Assembly (NCBI GenBank): GCA_020112395.1
Contig: JACCEK010000002.1
Span: 310,001 to 374,000, forward strand
DNA length: 64,000 nt
Origin: Aerococcaceae bacterium DSM 111021
GTDB lineage: Bacteria > Bacillota > Bacilli > Lactobacillales > Aerococcaceae
Direction of reading: 5' to 3'
Positions 1-9,006 of this stretch are shown piece by piece. The translations under genes were made by a program, and so were the position numbers. The notes under the pieces were generated by a model that saw only the letters and a list, made by a program, of their open reading frames with translations, ran no database searches and had not been told where the DNA came from. Within the stretch, counting starts at the first letter, position 1. Each line of letters starts with the position of its first letter.

Positions 1-886
1 CTTGAGGTGTCGCTGCATTCAATCTTGCTGCAAGAATCATCCCCGCTAAAGCCGCTAACACACCCATATTTACAAAAACCCATAAAGTTACTTTCTTAGT
101 CTTAACACCTGATAATTCAGCTGACTTATAGTTTCCACCTGTTGCATAAATGTGGCGCCCCATAACTGTTTGATTTGTAATAAATGTATAAATTGCAGCT
201 AAAACCGCAATAACAATCATAACAAATGGGAATCCATTATGCTGTGAGAAAACATATGTGATTGTTAAAATTGTTCCAACAATTACCACTAACTTCGTTA
301 CGAATGAAGTCATTGATTCTACTTTAATTAAATTATCTTTCTTTTTCTTTCTAGACATATACATCGTTGCTGCTAAAAGAATAGCCACGGCTGCCCCAAT
401 AAGTATTGACGTCATATGTAGTTCAGATTCACCAATATTTGGTAAGTAACCTGAACTTAAAAAATTAAACATTGGTGGATAATTAGCAATTGACATTCCA
501 CCAAGCAAAACTTGAGTTAATCCACGGAATAATAACAAGCCCGAAAGTGTTACGATAAAGGCTGGTATCTTCACATAAGCAATCCAAAATCCTTGCCACG
601 CTCCAATAACTCCACCAATAATAAGACATAGCGGAATAACTAACCAAGGGCTAATTTCTCTTTGAATCATTAACATTGCAGATAGTGCCCCTACAAAGGC
701 CATAACTGATCCGACCGATAAATCAACATGTCCTAATAATACTACCATTAACATTCCAATCGCTAATACTAAAATATGGCTATTTCGCAGTATTAAGTTG
801 GTAACGTTAACCGGTCTTAATAAGATTCCATCTGTTAAAAGTTGAAAAATCAGTAACGTTACGATTAAAATAATAATCGGTGGATT
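1..886 (-). pseudogene. Sugar ABC transporter permease, 5'-truncated and running off the window edge
   Basis: The minus strand is open from position 886 to the window edge and reads as a ribose/xylose-type ABC permease (RbsC/XylH/MmsB family). Hydrophobic segments include LVLAIGMLMVVLLGHVDLS and the family hallmark GRHIYATGGNYKSAELSGV. Members normally begin with about 20 more residues, but here an in-frame TAA (887-889) precedes the recognisable sequence and no ATG, GTG or TTG lies before the first membrane segment. No ATPase or binding-protein gene is found upstream. I read it as the remnant of a sugar importer that lost its 5' end. A sequencing frameshift near 890 is the alternative. The family call is firm, the pseudogene status less so. 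Confidence 0.7.
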
Positions 887-1111
887 TTATAATGAGATTA
901 GCCACCTCTAAAAATCAGTAAAAAAATGCTAAGTAACACAGATGGTTAATCCCGTCAGCGCTTGACAACAAGCCTCAACTCATTAACAAGTACTACTTCA
1001 ATCAATAAAAAAAGTTAAGTTAGTCGGTAACACACTGAAAAATAAAGTGTCTAACTTAAACTTGAAATTTACACATTAATTTTAAGGTAACTCTTCTATA
1101 ACTACACAAAA

Positions 1112-1143
1112 AACACTAAAACTGAGCCTACAGTTTTAGTGTT
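1112..1143 (-). terminator. Intrinsic terminator after the SorC-type regulator
   Basis: A perfect 13-bp inverted repeat (AACACTAAAACTG / CAGTTTTAGTGTT) with a 6-nt loop lies directly beyond the regulator stop. An A-rich tract on the plus strand gives U-rich RNA on the minus strand. Confidence 0.8.
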
Positions 1144-1155
1144 CATTTTGTATAT

Positions 1156-2115
1156 TTAAATATCGTCGCTAAGCAACCCTTCAGCAATCGTATCCGTAGT
1201 AACTATAATATTCAACAAATCACTTTCTAGTGCCGCTCGAATTGCTTCAACTTTCTGATCCCCATATACCACAGTCATAATAGCAGGTATCTTTCTCAAA
1301 TCCTCAAGATTTAGTCCAATAACATTTTTATTTATTTCACTATCTACTTCTTTTCCTTCTTGATTGAAAAATCGTGAATTAATAACGCCTACAGCATTAT
1401 GCCCCTTTAAGTCGGTCGCATCTTCTTCACTTAAGAAGCCTATTTTTCGCATGTTACTTTCTTGATCCAAACTTGAAATCCCAATTAAAGCCAAATCGAC
1501 TGTTTTTCCTTCTTCCAAGATACTTTGAATTGCATTGTTACTACTGAGCTCTTCTCGTATTAACTCATTTGATACTAATGCAGGAGAATAAAGATATTTC
1601 GCCTTACCTCTCATCTTCCTCGCTAAGTCGTAACTCAATTGATTGGATTGTATCTCAAAATAATCATCACTTAACCCACCGATCAAAGGCAGGACTGTGA
1701 CACCTTGATGATTCGTATAAGGAAAATGATCCACTAAACCTCTTAAGGAATTCCCCCAAGAAATACCGATTGTCTGGTATGAAGGAAGTATTTTCTTCAA
1801 GTATAAAGCAGCTTGTTGGCTTGCCATTTTTTTCACTTCAGCTTTATTAATATCTAGTGTATCAATGATAATGGCATTTTTTAGCTTGAATTTTTTCTCT
1901 ATTTGCCTTTCTAACCTAGCCGTATAGACACTACTGCTATTAATCACAATTTCAACGATTCCATCTCTTTTTGCTTCAACAATCATTTTAGATATGAATG
2001 ATCTCGATACGCCTTTTTCGCGGGCAATTTCTGATTGCGTCATCCCTTCTTCATAATACATTGTCGCAATCTTTACAATGTCATTTTCACCTATTTTCTC
2101 CATACTGTCCTCCAA
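1156..2115 (-). CDS. SorC/DeoR-family sugar-responsive transcriptional regulator
   Basis: 319 aa. The N-terminus holds a helix-turn-helix around residues 19-45 (TQSEIAREKGVSRSFISKMI). The rest matches the SorC sugar-binding/oligomerisation domain, including IGISWGNSLRGLV and the late ALIGISSL stretch. Such proteins bind phosphorylated sugars and control neighbouring catabolic genes. It lies downstream of tkt on the same strand but is separated by a strong hairpin, so it probably has its own promoter. It is followed by its own terminator. Context suggests control of the pfkA-tkt pair and, formerly, of the broken sugar permease. The effector cannot be read from sequence. Confidence 0.85.
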   Translation of the reverse strand: MEDSMEKIGENDIVKIATMYYEEGMTQSEIAREKGVSRSFISKMIVEAKRDGIVEIVINSSSVYTARLERQIEKKFKLKNAIIIDTLDINKAEVKKMASQQAALYLKKILPSYQTIGISWGNSLRGLVDHFPYTNHQGVTVLPLIGGLSDDYFEIQSNQLSYDLARKMRGKAKYLYSPALVSNELIREELSSNNAIQSILEEGKTVDLALIGISSLDQESNMRKIGFLSEEDATDLKGHNAVGVINSRFFNQEGKEVDSEINKNVIGLNLEDLRKIPAIMTVVYGDQKVEAIRAALESDLLNIIVTTDTIAEGLLSDDI

Positions 2116-2144
2116 TTACCAAATCGTTTCTTTGAATAACAAAA

Positions 2145-2188
2145 GTCCATCAAAGTAGGCAACTTTGCTAAGGTCTACTTTGATGGAC
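2145..2188 (-). terminator. Long-stem terminator between tkt and the SorC-type regulator
   Basis: A perfect 14-bp inverted repeat GTCCATCAAAGTAG / CTACTTTGATGGAC with a 16-nt loop lies downstream of tkt. On the minus strand it is followed by TTTTGTTATT. It fits a tkt terminator that separates tkt from the regulator. Confidence 0.75.
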
Positions 2189-2213
2189 ACATATTATTTA
2201 AACGCTTATTTAA

Positions 2214-4217
2214 TTATTTTCCAAACGCTTCAGTGTATTTACTTACAACATTTTCTGCAGTAAAGCCGAAGTATTCAATCACTTCTTCACCTTTACCAGA
2301 AGCGCCAAAACGGTCAATTCCGAGTGTTACACCGTCAAGTCCAACATAACGTTCCCAACCGAATGTTGCTCCCATTTCGATTGACATACGGTTACGTACA
2401 GCTTTAGGTAAAACACTTTCTTTATATTCTGCTGATTGCTCATCGAATAAGTTTTGTGCTGGTAATGATACAACTGATACGTCTACGCCTTGCTCTTTTA
2501 ATTTCGCTTGTGCTTCAACTGCTAGATTCACTTCAGAACCTGTCGCAATTAGGATTCCTTCAGGAGTATCGCCTTCACTTGGTGAGATAACATATCCACC
2601 TTTACGTACACCTTCTTCAGCTTTCGTGTTTGATCCTTCTAAGACTGGTAAGTTTTGACGTGATAAAACTAACATTGTTGGACGGTTTTCTGATTCCATT
2701 GCTACTTTCCATGCTGCATATGTTTCATTAACGTCAGCAGGACGGATTAAGTTTAAGTTAGGCATTGCACGGAATCCAGCTAATTGCTCAATTGGCTCAT
2801 GTGTTGGTCCATCTTCACCAACTGCAACTGAATCGTGAGTCATCACATATGTTACTGGCAATTGTGATAATGCTGATAAACGTACAGCAGCTTTTAAGTA
2901 GTCAGTAAATACGAAGAATGTTCCTCCGTAAACTTTTGTACCACCATGTAAAGCAATACCGTTCATCATAGCAGCCATTGCAAATTCTCGCACACCAAAC
3001 CAAATATTACGTCCAGAACGGTTTTCTGGCATGAAGTCCTCGTCGCCACTAATCATTGTTTTGTTAGAACCAGATAAGTCAGCTGATCCACCCCATAAGT
3101 AAGGTACTTTCGCAGCTAAAGCTTGGATAGCATCTCCACCCGAAGCACGACTCGCTTCTGCTTTAGCGTCTGTTCCTTTGTATTCTAATTCTGATGCATA
3201 ATCTTCAGCAAGATGTCCGTTGAAGCCTTGTTGGAATGCTTCAGCTTTTTCTGGGTTAGCTTCTTTATATGCATTAAATATTTCTAACCATGCTTCATAA
3301 GCTTTCTTACCACGGTTTTTAACTTTTTCGTCGAATAATTCTTGAGCTTCTGCCGGAACATCAAACGCTTCATGGTTCCATCCGTATACTTCACGAGTTG
3401 CTGTCCAGTTGTCAGCACCTAATGGGTTACCATGCGTATCCGCAGTTCCTTGTTGAGGTGAACCGTATCCGATAACTGTTTTAATCTCAATTAAAGTTGG
3501 TTTACCTTGGTTCTCTTTTGCTTTTTGAATCGCATTTGAGATTGCATCTAAGTCTGTTCCTTCTTCAACACGTAAGTAGTTCCAGTTCATAGACTCAAAA
3601 CGGCCTTTAATATCTTCATTAAACGCTTGGTTTAAGTCTCCATCTAATGAAATATCGTTTGAATCATAAAGAACGATTAATTTATCTAATTCTTGGCGAC
3701 CCGCGAATGAAATAGCTTCATAGCTAATCCCTTCCATTAAATCTCCATCACCCACTAATGTATATGTATAGTGATCGATTACTTTATGCTCATCAGTATT
3801 GTATACAGCAGCAGTATGTTGTTCTGCCATCGCAATACCAACAGCTTGTGCAATACCTTGTCCTAATGGACCTGTAGTCGCTTCAACACCATCAGTATGG
3901 CGGTACTCTGGGTGACCTGGTGTACGGCTTCCTACTTGACGGAAGTCCTTTAAGTCATCAATCGTCACGTCGAATCCACTCATATGTAATAAACTATAAA
4001 GTAATGCCGAACCATGCCCTGCCGATAGAACGAAACGGTCACGGTTAGGCCAGTCTGATAATTCAGGATTCACATTTAAGTGACCTGCCCATAATGCATA
4101 TGCCATTGGCGCCGCACCCATAGGTAAACCTGGGTGACCTGAATTAGCTTTCTCAACTTGTTCAATACTCAACGCACGTAATGTATTTACCGCTACTAAA
4201 TCTTTTTCGTTAAACAT
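2214..4217 (-). CDS. tkt: Transketolase
   Basis: 667 aa, normal family length. It transfers two-carbon ketol units in the pentose phosphate pathway using thiamine diphosphate (ThDP). The ThDP motif GDGDLMEG...SND is at about residues 156-188, the SGHGSALLY-type N-terminal region is present as LSAGHGSALLYSLL, and THDSVAVGEDGPTHEPIEQL in the central domain is a transketolase signature. SD GGAGG precedes the ATG. It lies 46 bp after pfkA on the same strand, probably co-transcribed. Together the two enzymes would route pentose-derived sugar phosphates into glycolysis. It may be a second, inducible transketolase, which cannot be told from this window. Confidence 0.95.
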   Translation of the reverse strand: MFNEKDLVAVNTLRALSIEQVEKANSGHPGLPMGAAPMAYALWAGHLNVNPELSDWPNRDRFVLSAGHGSALLYSLLHMSGFDVTIDDLKDFRQVGSRTPGHPEYRHTDGVEATTGPLGQGIAQAVGIAMAEQHTAAVYNTDEHKVIDHYTYTLVGDGDLMEGISYEAISFAGRQELDKLIVLYDSNDISLDGDLNQAFNEDIKGRFESMNWNYLRVEEGTDLDAISNAIQKAKENQGKPTLIEIKTVIGYGSPQQGTADTHGNPLGADNWTATREVYGWNHEAFDVPAEAQELFDEKVKNRGKKAYEAWLEIFNAYKEANPEKAEAFQQGFNGHLAEDYASELEYKGTDAKAEASRASGGDAIQALAAKVPYLWGGSADLSGSNKTMISGDEDFMPENRSGRNIWFGVREFAMAAMMNGIALHGGTKVYGGTFFVFTDYLKAAVRLSALSQLPVTYVMTHDSVAVGEDGPTHEPIEQLAGFRAMPNLNLIRPADVNETYAAWKVAMESENRPTMLVLSRQNLPVLEGSNTKAEEGVRKGGYVISPSEGDTPEGILIATGSEVNLAVEAQAKLKEQGVDVSVVSLPAQNLFDEQSAEYKESVLPKAVRNRMSIEMGATFGWERYVGLDGVTLGIDRFGASGKGEEVIEYFGFTAENVVSKYTEAFGK

Positions 4218-4263
4218 TATATTCCTCCAAAGAATTATTTTATTTTTTACTTATTTTTATTAG

Positions 4264-5175
4264 TTAAATTAAAGCAAACGTTTCTTCAAAACTCACATCA
4301 GTGACTTTGTTATCAATGACAGCTGTACAGCGCTCGGTTTTTCCATCTAACAACAATTCCACAGCGTGTTCACCAAAGTCCAGTCCTAAGATTCGGTCCT
4401 CAGCAACAGGGTTCCCACCACGTTGAATATGCCCAAGTAATAACGGGTGAATTGGATAACCTGTTTCGCTTTCGACAATGTCCTTGAATTCTTCCGCGGA
4501 CATGACACCTTCAGCGATGATGAATAATTGATATCTCTTGCCCATGGCTTGAGACTTTTCAATCGCTTCTTTAACTTTATCTACATTAAAGTCACTTGCT
4601 TCAGCAATGATGCCGTCTGCGTCTAGTGCTCGTCCTGTCCACTTTGCAATATCTCCAGCTCGACGACCCATAACTTCAATCCCGTATAGATGTTTGTGAC
4701 TTGAGGCAGACTGCATAATAATATCCACAGTATCCACCACATTGCGAACTGCGGTCTTGAAGCCTAAAGTTAGCTCTGTAATTGGAATATCATTATCGAT
4801 TGTGCCAGGAATGCCAACCGTTTGGATACCTAATTTGGACAAACTCATCGCTCCACGGTAAGAACCATCTCCCCCGATAACGACGAGTCCATCTACTTCA
4901 TCTTCTTTTAATTGCTTGGCGACTGCCGCTTGAACTTCTGCCTTCTTAAACTCTTCTGATCTCGACGTACCTAAAAATGTCCCTCCCACATTGTGGTGCG
5001 GTTTGACATTCTTAGGTGTTAATTCAATATAATCGTTCGCAATTAACCCAGAGTATCCTTCAAGGTAACCGCGCACTTCAATGTTATGTTTGCGTGCTTC
5101 ATCAACAATTCCGTTAATGGCTGCATTCATCCCTGGAGCATCGCCTCCACTTGTTAATACACCTATACGCTTCAT
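4264..5175 (-). CDS. pfkA: ATP-dependent 6-phosphofructokinase, probably an accessory paralogue
   Basis: 303 aa, slightly short of the usual ~320. It phosphorylates fructose 6-phosphate with ATP. Key motifs: GVLTSGGDAPGMNAAI (ATP loop), VIGGDGSYRGA, GTIDNDIP with the catalytic Asp, VMGRRAGDIA, and HIQRGGNPVAEDR. The stretch after TIDNDIP (ITELTLGFKTAVRNVVD) and the C-terminus diverge from the canonical housekeeping enzyme. This and its link to tkt and a SorC regulator suggest a pathway-specific second copy. ATG with SD GGAGA. First gene of the presumed pfkA-tkt operon, with a strong promoter at 5297-5325. Confidence 0.88.
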   Translation of the reverse strand: MKRIGVLTSGGDAPGMNAAINGIVDEARKHNIEVRGYLEGYSGLIANDYIELTPKNVKPHHNVGGTFLGTSRSEEFKKAEVQAAVAKQLKEDEVDGLVVIGGDGSYRGAMSLSKLGIQTVGIPGTIDNDIPITELTLGFKTAVRNVVDTVDIIMQSASSHKHLYGIEVMGRRAGDIAKWTGRALDADGIIAEASDFNVDKVKEAIEKSQAMGKRYQLFIIAEGVMSAEEFKDIVESETGYPIHPLLLGHIQRGGNPVAEDRILGLDFGEHAVELLLDGKTERCTAVIDNKVTDVSFEETFALI

Positions 5176-5296
5176 CTGATTCTCCTAAAATGTTTTTAAC
5201 ACTTAAAGCTATTACAAGTCATAGTGTAACAAATATACGATGTATATTCATGTTCTACGCACTCTTCCTATCTATTAAAAAGTATTTCATAAACAG

Positions 5297-5325
5297 ATTA
5301 TACACCGCTTTCAATATTTTGTAAA
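5297..5325 (-). promoter_or_regulatory. pfkA-tkt promoter with cre-like sequence in the spacer
   Basis: On the minus strand TTTACA (5320-5325) and TATAAT (5297-5302) are separated by exactly 17 bp. The spacer contains TGAAAGCGGTGTAT, which matches the left half of the CcpA cre consensus and part of the right half. Catabolite repression is plausible but the cre match is imperfect. Confidence 0.6.
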
Positions 5326-5358
5326 GCACATGCCACACATAGTGTCGTATGTCACAGG

Positions 5359-5901
5359 ATGTTTTTTCTTCTATATGGGGTTCCTTTAATTGTGCATTTA
5401 TTCGTAATGATGTACAGCCTTCCCCAAGCTAGTAGCTCACTCTTATCGGTTTTCGGAGTAACAATGCAACCTCATAGCTTCCCAAGCTTATTGATTGTTA
5501 TTACTACGTTCTCACTACTTGAGGCAGCGATTGAATCAGAAAATATTCGTGGAGCCTTCCAATCCATTGATCCACGTCAAATTGAAGCCGGTCAATCAAT
5601 TGGAATGACACGCCGTCAGAATTTACGTCGCATTATTATTCCACAAGTAATGAGTGTAGCCATCCCATTATTCTTAAATGCCTTTTTGAAAAACATTAAA
5701 GGTCTCTCACTTGCCTTTACAGTTGGAGTTGTTGATATTCTAGCTCAAGCTCGTTACGCAGCTGCTTTAAGTTACCGCTACTTAGAATCTTATGTTGCTG
5801 CAGCTTTAGTTTATTGGCTTATCTGTGGTATTTTACAAATGATTTTCAACCGTGTTGAATTAAAACTTCAATTTGGTGCCTCACGTAGACAAGGAGTGTA
5901 A
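5359..5901 (+). pseudogene. Amino-acid ABC transporter permease lacking its N-terminal third
   Basis: 180 residues of a HisM/GlnP-type permease; the family is usually ~220-230 aa. The sequence starts abruptly at MFFLLYGVPLIVHLF, which aligns with the family's FFRGTPLLVQLF, so the first transmembrane helices and the N-terminal loop are missing. The EAA motif is present (IEAGQSIGMTRRQNLRRIIIPQ), as are later membrane segments. No SD precedes the ATG, and the pfkA promoter sits just upstream on the opposite strand. Probably a decayed gene whose 5' end was lost when the pfkA-tkt-regulator block came to lie beside it. It overlaps nothing and is followed closely by a UroD-family gene. Confidence 0.7.
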
Positions 5902-5904
5902 TGT

Positions 5905-6906
5905 TTGAATAAATTTGACCGTATAAAATTAGCCATTAGTGGTGATAAACAAAGTACGATTCCCTTTTCTTTCTGGACACATTTACCAGAAATTGATCGG
6001 TTACCTAAAGAAGTTGCCCAAGCGACTTATGATATGTATAAACAGTACGATTTAGACTTTATTAAAACAATGAATAACGGTATGTATGCCGTGGAAGACT
6101 ATAGGACTGAATTAGATTTTTCTGAAGTGGCTAAAGGTGGGGTGGCTAAAGTGGTTGAAACACCGATTAATCACTATGACGACTGGTTAAACCTTCCGTT
6201 ACTTGAGCTAGAAAGCGCAGCAGCAATGCAAAGAGAGCTTAACCACCTTGAACACCTGTTGAACTTAGTAGATGGTGAAGCACCCGTTATTATGACTATC
6301 TTCAGCCCTTTGACTACTGCGGATAAATTATCTAAAGGCCGTTTAGCTGAACACCTTGTACAAGATGAAGCTGGATATATTCACCAAGCTTTAGACAAAA
6401 TTGCCCAGTCAACGGCATCACTTGCACAAAGAGCCATTGAGTTAGGTGCAGCGGGTATATACTTCGCTTCTCAAATGAGTTCTTACGATAAAGTTAATGA
6501 AGAAATCTATGCCGAATATGGTGTACCATATGATTTGAAAGTGCTCGAAGGCGCACAAGCTGGTTGGTTTAACGCAATTCATGTGCACGGTGATGATATT
6601 ATGTTTAATCTGGTTAAAGATTACCCTGTTCACGTGTTTAACTGGCATGTGTGGGAAAGTTTACCTGAGTTAAAAGAAGGTATCGACTACACTGGTAAAT
6701 GCGTCATGGGTGGGATTGCCCGTATGGATATTACACATAATAACCGTAACCCTTTACGTCATCAAATCTACCGTTCAATTACTGAGTCAGGTGGGAAAAA
6801 CTTAATTTTAACCCCAGGTTGCGGTATTCGTCATCCATTCGAAGAAGACACGATTCGCTACTTACAAAAAGTTAAGTCTGAAACTGAAGCTTTGTTAAAT
6901 AAATAG
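5905..6906 (+). CDS. Uroporphyrinogen decarboxylase (UroD/MtaA)-family protein
   Basis: 333 aa with a TTG start chosen because AAGGAG (5891-5896) lies 8 nt upstream, inside the end of the preceding permease gene. The fold family includes heme-pathway UroD and corrinoid methyltransferases. Features include IPFSFWTHLPEID near the start, a central ELGAAGIYFASQ strand and HVFNWHVWESLPELKEG. The classic UroD N-terminal RQAGR motif is absent, so heme synthesis is unlikely; methyl-group transfer or an unknown decarboxylation is possible. The tight spacing to the truncated amino-acid permease suggests they once formed an uptake/catabolism operon. The substrate is unknown. Confidence 0.7.
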   Translation: MNKFDRIKLAISGDKQSTIPFSFWTHLPEIDRLPKEVAQATYDMYKQYDLDFIKTMNNGMYAVEDYRTELDFSEVAKGGVAKVVETPINHYDDWLNLPLLELESAAAMQRELNHLEHLLNLVDGEAPVIMTIFSPLTTADKLSKGRLAEHLVQDEAGYIHQALDKIAQSTASLAQRAIELGAAGIYFASQMSSYDKVNEEIYAEYGVPYDLKVLEGAQAGWFNAIHVHGDDIMFNLVKDYPVHVFNWHVWESLPELKEGIDYTGKCVMGGIARMDITHNNRNPLRHQIYRSITESGGKNLILTPGCGIRHPFEEDTIRYLQKVKSETEALLNK

Positions 6907-6915
6907 CAATCTTGT

Positions 6916-6943
6916 AACAGCCGACCTTAATTGGTCGGCTGTT
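6916..6943 (+). terminator. Terminator after the UroD-family gene
   Basis: Perfect 11-bp stem AACAGCCGACC / GGTCGGCTGTT with a TTAATT loop followed by a T run. Confidence 0.85.
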
Positions 6944-7004
6944 TTTAGTACCACTTAATTTGGAGGTTTTAGAGATATATTCTAATCCACATTTCATTCT
7001 TTTA

Positions 7005-7226
7005 TGGATTTGAGATGGTTTCAAATCCATATTCTCACCTTTTGTGGATTTGAGATCGTTTCAAATCCATATTCCCACCTTTTATGGATTTGAGATCGTT
7101 TCAAATCCATATTCTCACCTTTTGTGGATTTGAGATTGTTTCAAATCCATATTTCCACCTTTTTTGGATTTGAGATCCTTTCAAATCCACATTCTCACCT
7201 TTTATGGATTTGAGATCGTTTCAAAT
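7005..7226. repeat. Tandem array 1: six units of 40 bp, each with a hairpin
   Basis: Units start at 7005, 7045, 7085, 7125, 7165 and 7205, exactly 40 bp apart, with a degenerate half-unit just before. Each unit contains TGGATTTGAG and TTCAAATCCA, an inverted repeat around a ~5-6 nt centre, then a spacer TATTCTCACCTTTT. Substitutions fall mainly in the loop and spacer. It lies between the convergent UroD-family gene and proS. Same period as the three arrays further on, but a different sequence. Confidence 0.9.
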
Positions 7227-7231
7227 AAAAA

Positions 7232-7280
7232 AACCTAAGTAAGGTTCCCTGCTCAAATTAAAGCAGGCCCTACTTAGGTT
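7232..7280. terminator. Bidirectional terminator downstream of proS
   Basis: Stem arms AACCTAAGTA(AGG) and (CC)CTACTTAGGTT enclose a second small stem (CCTGC / GCAGG). A tract on the left and T tract on the right allow use from either side. It ends proS transcripts and abuts array 1. Confidence 0.75.
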
Positions 7281-7294
7281 ATCTTTTTAAATTA

Positions 7295-8734
7295 TTAGTA
7301 TGCTCTTGCTAACCAAACTGTTTCTGTTGCTGGATTACCTGTCACGATACATACATCTTTCTTATCTACTGTACCATCAACTGGAATGTTACGTGTTGTG
7401 AAACCAGTGCGCTCTTGAATCATTGCTTCTGATTCTTCTGTTCCATCCCAACCTGCTAATACCCAACCTGGGGTTTCGTCGGCTGCTTTTTTCGCTTCGA
7501 TATGTGCTTCAAGTTCGTCTAATGTATTGATATCTGTGTAGATATTTTCTGCATTACGAACGCGTGCGTTCTCTAATAAACGAGTTTGCATTTCGTCTAA
7601 AGCTGTTTCGATGTAGTCAGAGAAGTTCGCGAAGTCAACATCGACTTTCTCGTCTAAGTCACGTGCTTTAACAATTACTTTATTATTTTCTAGATCTCGT
7701 GGACCAATTTCAACTCGCAGTGGCGCTCCGCGTAGTTCCCACTCATTGAATTTGTAACCTGGACGGTTATCACTTCCATCAATGACTGTACGGATTTGTT
7801 TGCTGGCTAATTCTTCATTCAGCTCATAGATTTTATCCATGATTGCTGGGTTCTTTTGCCAAGGTCCTACTGGAATGAATACCACTTGTTGTGGCGCTAC
7901 TTTTGGTGGCATAATTAATCCTTGGTCGTCACCATGGGTCATGATCATTGCACCAATCAGACGAGTTGAAACTCCCCATGATGTTGTAAATGCATGAACA
8001 TGTTCGTTGTTACTGTTTAAATATTTGATATCAAATGCTTCAGCGAATTTTGTCCCCATGTAATGACTTGTTCCTGCTTGAACTGCTTTCGTATCTTGCA
8101 TCATTGCTTCTACTGAGTAAGTGCGTTCTGCACCTGCAAAACGTTCTGAAGGTGTCTTTTCTCCTTTGAATACGGGAATAGCCAATGTTCCTTCGATCAC
8201 TTCTGCATAGATATCTAACATACGTTGCGTACGTGTTTGAGCTTCTTCAGCTGTAGCATGCGCTGTATGTCCTTCTTGCCATAAGAATTCTGATGTACGT
8301 AAAAATGGCATCGTACGTTTTTCCCAGCGGAATACGTTCGCCCATTGATTCATCTCCATAGGTAAGTCGCGGTATGAGTTAATCCATTTAGAATATGCAT
8401 CACCAATCATTGTCTCAGATGTTGGGCGTAAAGCTAAGCGTTCTTCTAACTTTTCTCCAGCTGCTTCCGTAACCCACGGTAATTCTGGTGAGAATCCTTC
8501 AATATGGTCCTTCTCTTTATTAAAGAAACTCTCTGGAATCAACATAGGGAAGTATGCGTTACGAATACCCTCTTGTTTGAAACGATAGTTTAATGATTCT
8601 TGAATGTGCTCCCAAATCTCATAACCGTTTGGTTTAAAAATCATACAACCACGTACTGGTGAGTAATCCATTAAGTCAGCTTGTTGAATTGTTTGGATAT
8701 ACCATTTTGAAAAATCTTCTTTTCTCGTTACCAT
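7295..8734 (-). CDS. proS: Prolyl-tRNA synthetase, short eukaryote/archaeon-like type
   Basis: 479 aa. It charges tRNA-Pro. The length and the sequence around GCMIFKPNGYEIWEHIQ, LALRPTSETMIGDAYS and FLRTSEFLWQEGHTAHAT identify the short class II ProRS that lacks the bacterial editing insertion (bacterial-type enzymes are ~570 aa). Class II motif 2 is FRWEKRTMPFLRTSEF. The C-terminus ends in the typical AY tyrosine. SD AGGAGG. It is preceded by a T-box leader whose predicted specifier is a proline codon, so it should be induced by uncharged tRNA-Pro. This ProRS type is less common in lactic acid bacteria and may have been acquired. Confidence 0.95.
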   Translation of the reverse strand: MVTRKEDFSKWYIQTIQQADLMDYSPVRGCMIFKPNGYEIWEHIQESLNYRFKQEGIRNAYFPMLIPESFFNKEKDHIEGFSPELPWVTEAAGEKLEERLALRPTSETMIGDAYSKWINSYRDLPMEMNQWANVFRWEKRTMPFLRTSEFLWQEGHTAHATAEEAQTRTQRMLDIYAEVIEGTLAIPVFKGEKTPSERFAGAERTYSVEAMMQDTKAVQAGTSHYMGTKFAEAFDIKYLNSNNEHVHAFTTSWGVSTRLIGAMIMTHGDDQGLIMPPKVAPQQVVFIPVGPWQKNPAIMDKIYELNEELASKQIRTVIDGSDNRPGYKFNEWELRGAPLRVEIGPRDLENNKVIVKARDLDEKVDVDFANFSDYIETALDEMQTRLLENARVRNAENIYTDINTLDELEAHIEAKKAADETPGWVLAGWDGTEESEAMIQERTGFTTRNIPVDGTVDKKDVCIVTGNPATETVWLARAY

Positions 8735-8764
8735 AGTAACCTCCTGTTTTAATTTAGTGCATAA

Positions 8765-8972
8765 TAAAAACTGTTCCCGTCCAAATAAGGACGAAGAACA
8801 GTTGATCTCCGCGGTACCACCTCAGTTGTCGGCATGTTGCCAACCAGCTTAAAGCCGATAAGGAGGCGAGTCCATAAACTGTATAGTAGGTTCGACGAGC
8901 GAGCGGGTTAATCACTTTCAGCCTTGGTGATTTTCTCTTGTTACCTTCACTTCATCTACTATTCTATCAATG
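8765..8972 (-). promoter_or_regulatory. T-box leader (tRNA-Pro responsive) of proS
   Basis: On the minus strand the leader carries the T-box antiterminator motif AGGTGGTACCGCGG (8809-8822), then an intrinsic terminator (AACTGTTC...GAACAGTT) between it and proS. The 5' stem I region has AGTAGATGAAGTGAAGG. The 3' side of the specifier loop reads CGAACCTACTA, so the likely specifier is CCT at 8888-8890, a proline codon matching the downstream gene. The motif is conclusive for the class; the exact specifier is inferred. Confidence 0.9.
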
Positions 8973-8977
8973 CTTAT

Positions 8978-9006
8978 ATTATAGCGATTTTTTGAACAAA
9001 GTTCAA
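8978..9006 (-). promoter_or_regulatory. proS/T-box promoter
   Basis: Minus-strand TTGAAC (9001-9006) and TATAAT (8978-8983) with a 17-bp spacer. The -35 overlaps the stop codon of lepB. Confidence 0.75.

Noticed and set aside
5359..5901. Intact 180-aa ABC permease using the ATG at 5359
   Set aside because: No SD, and the first membrane helices and N-terminal loop common to the family are missing, so I treat it as truncated.
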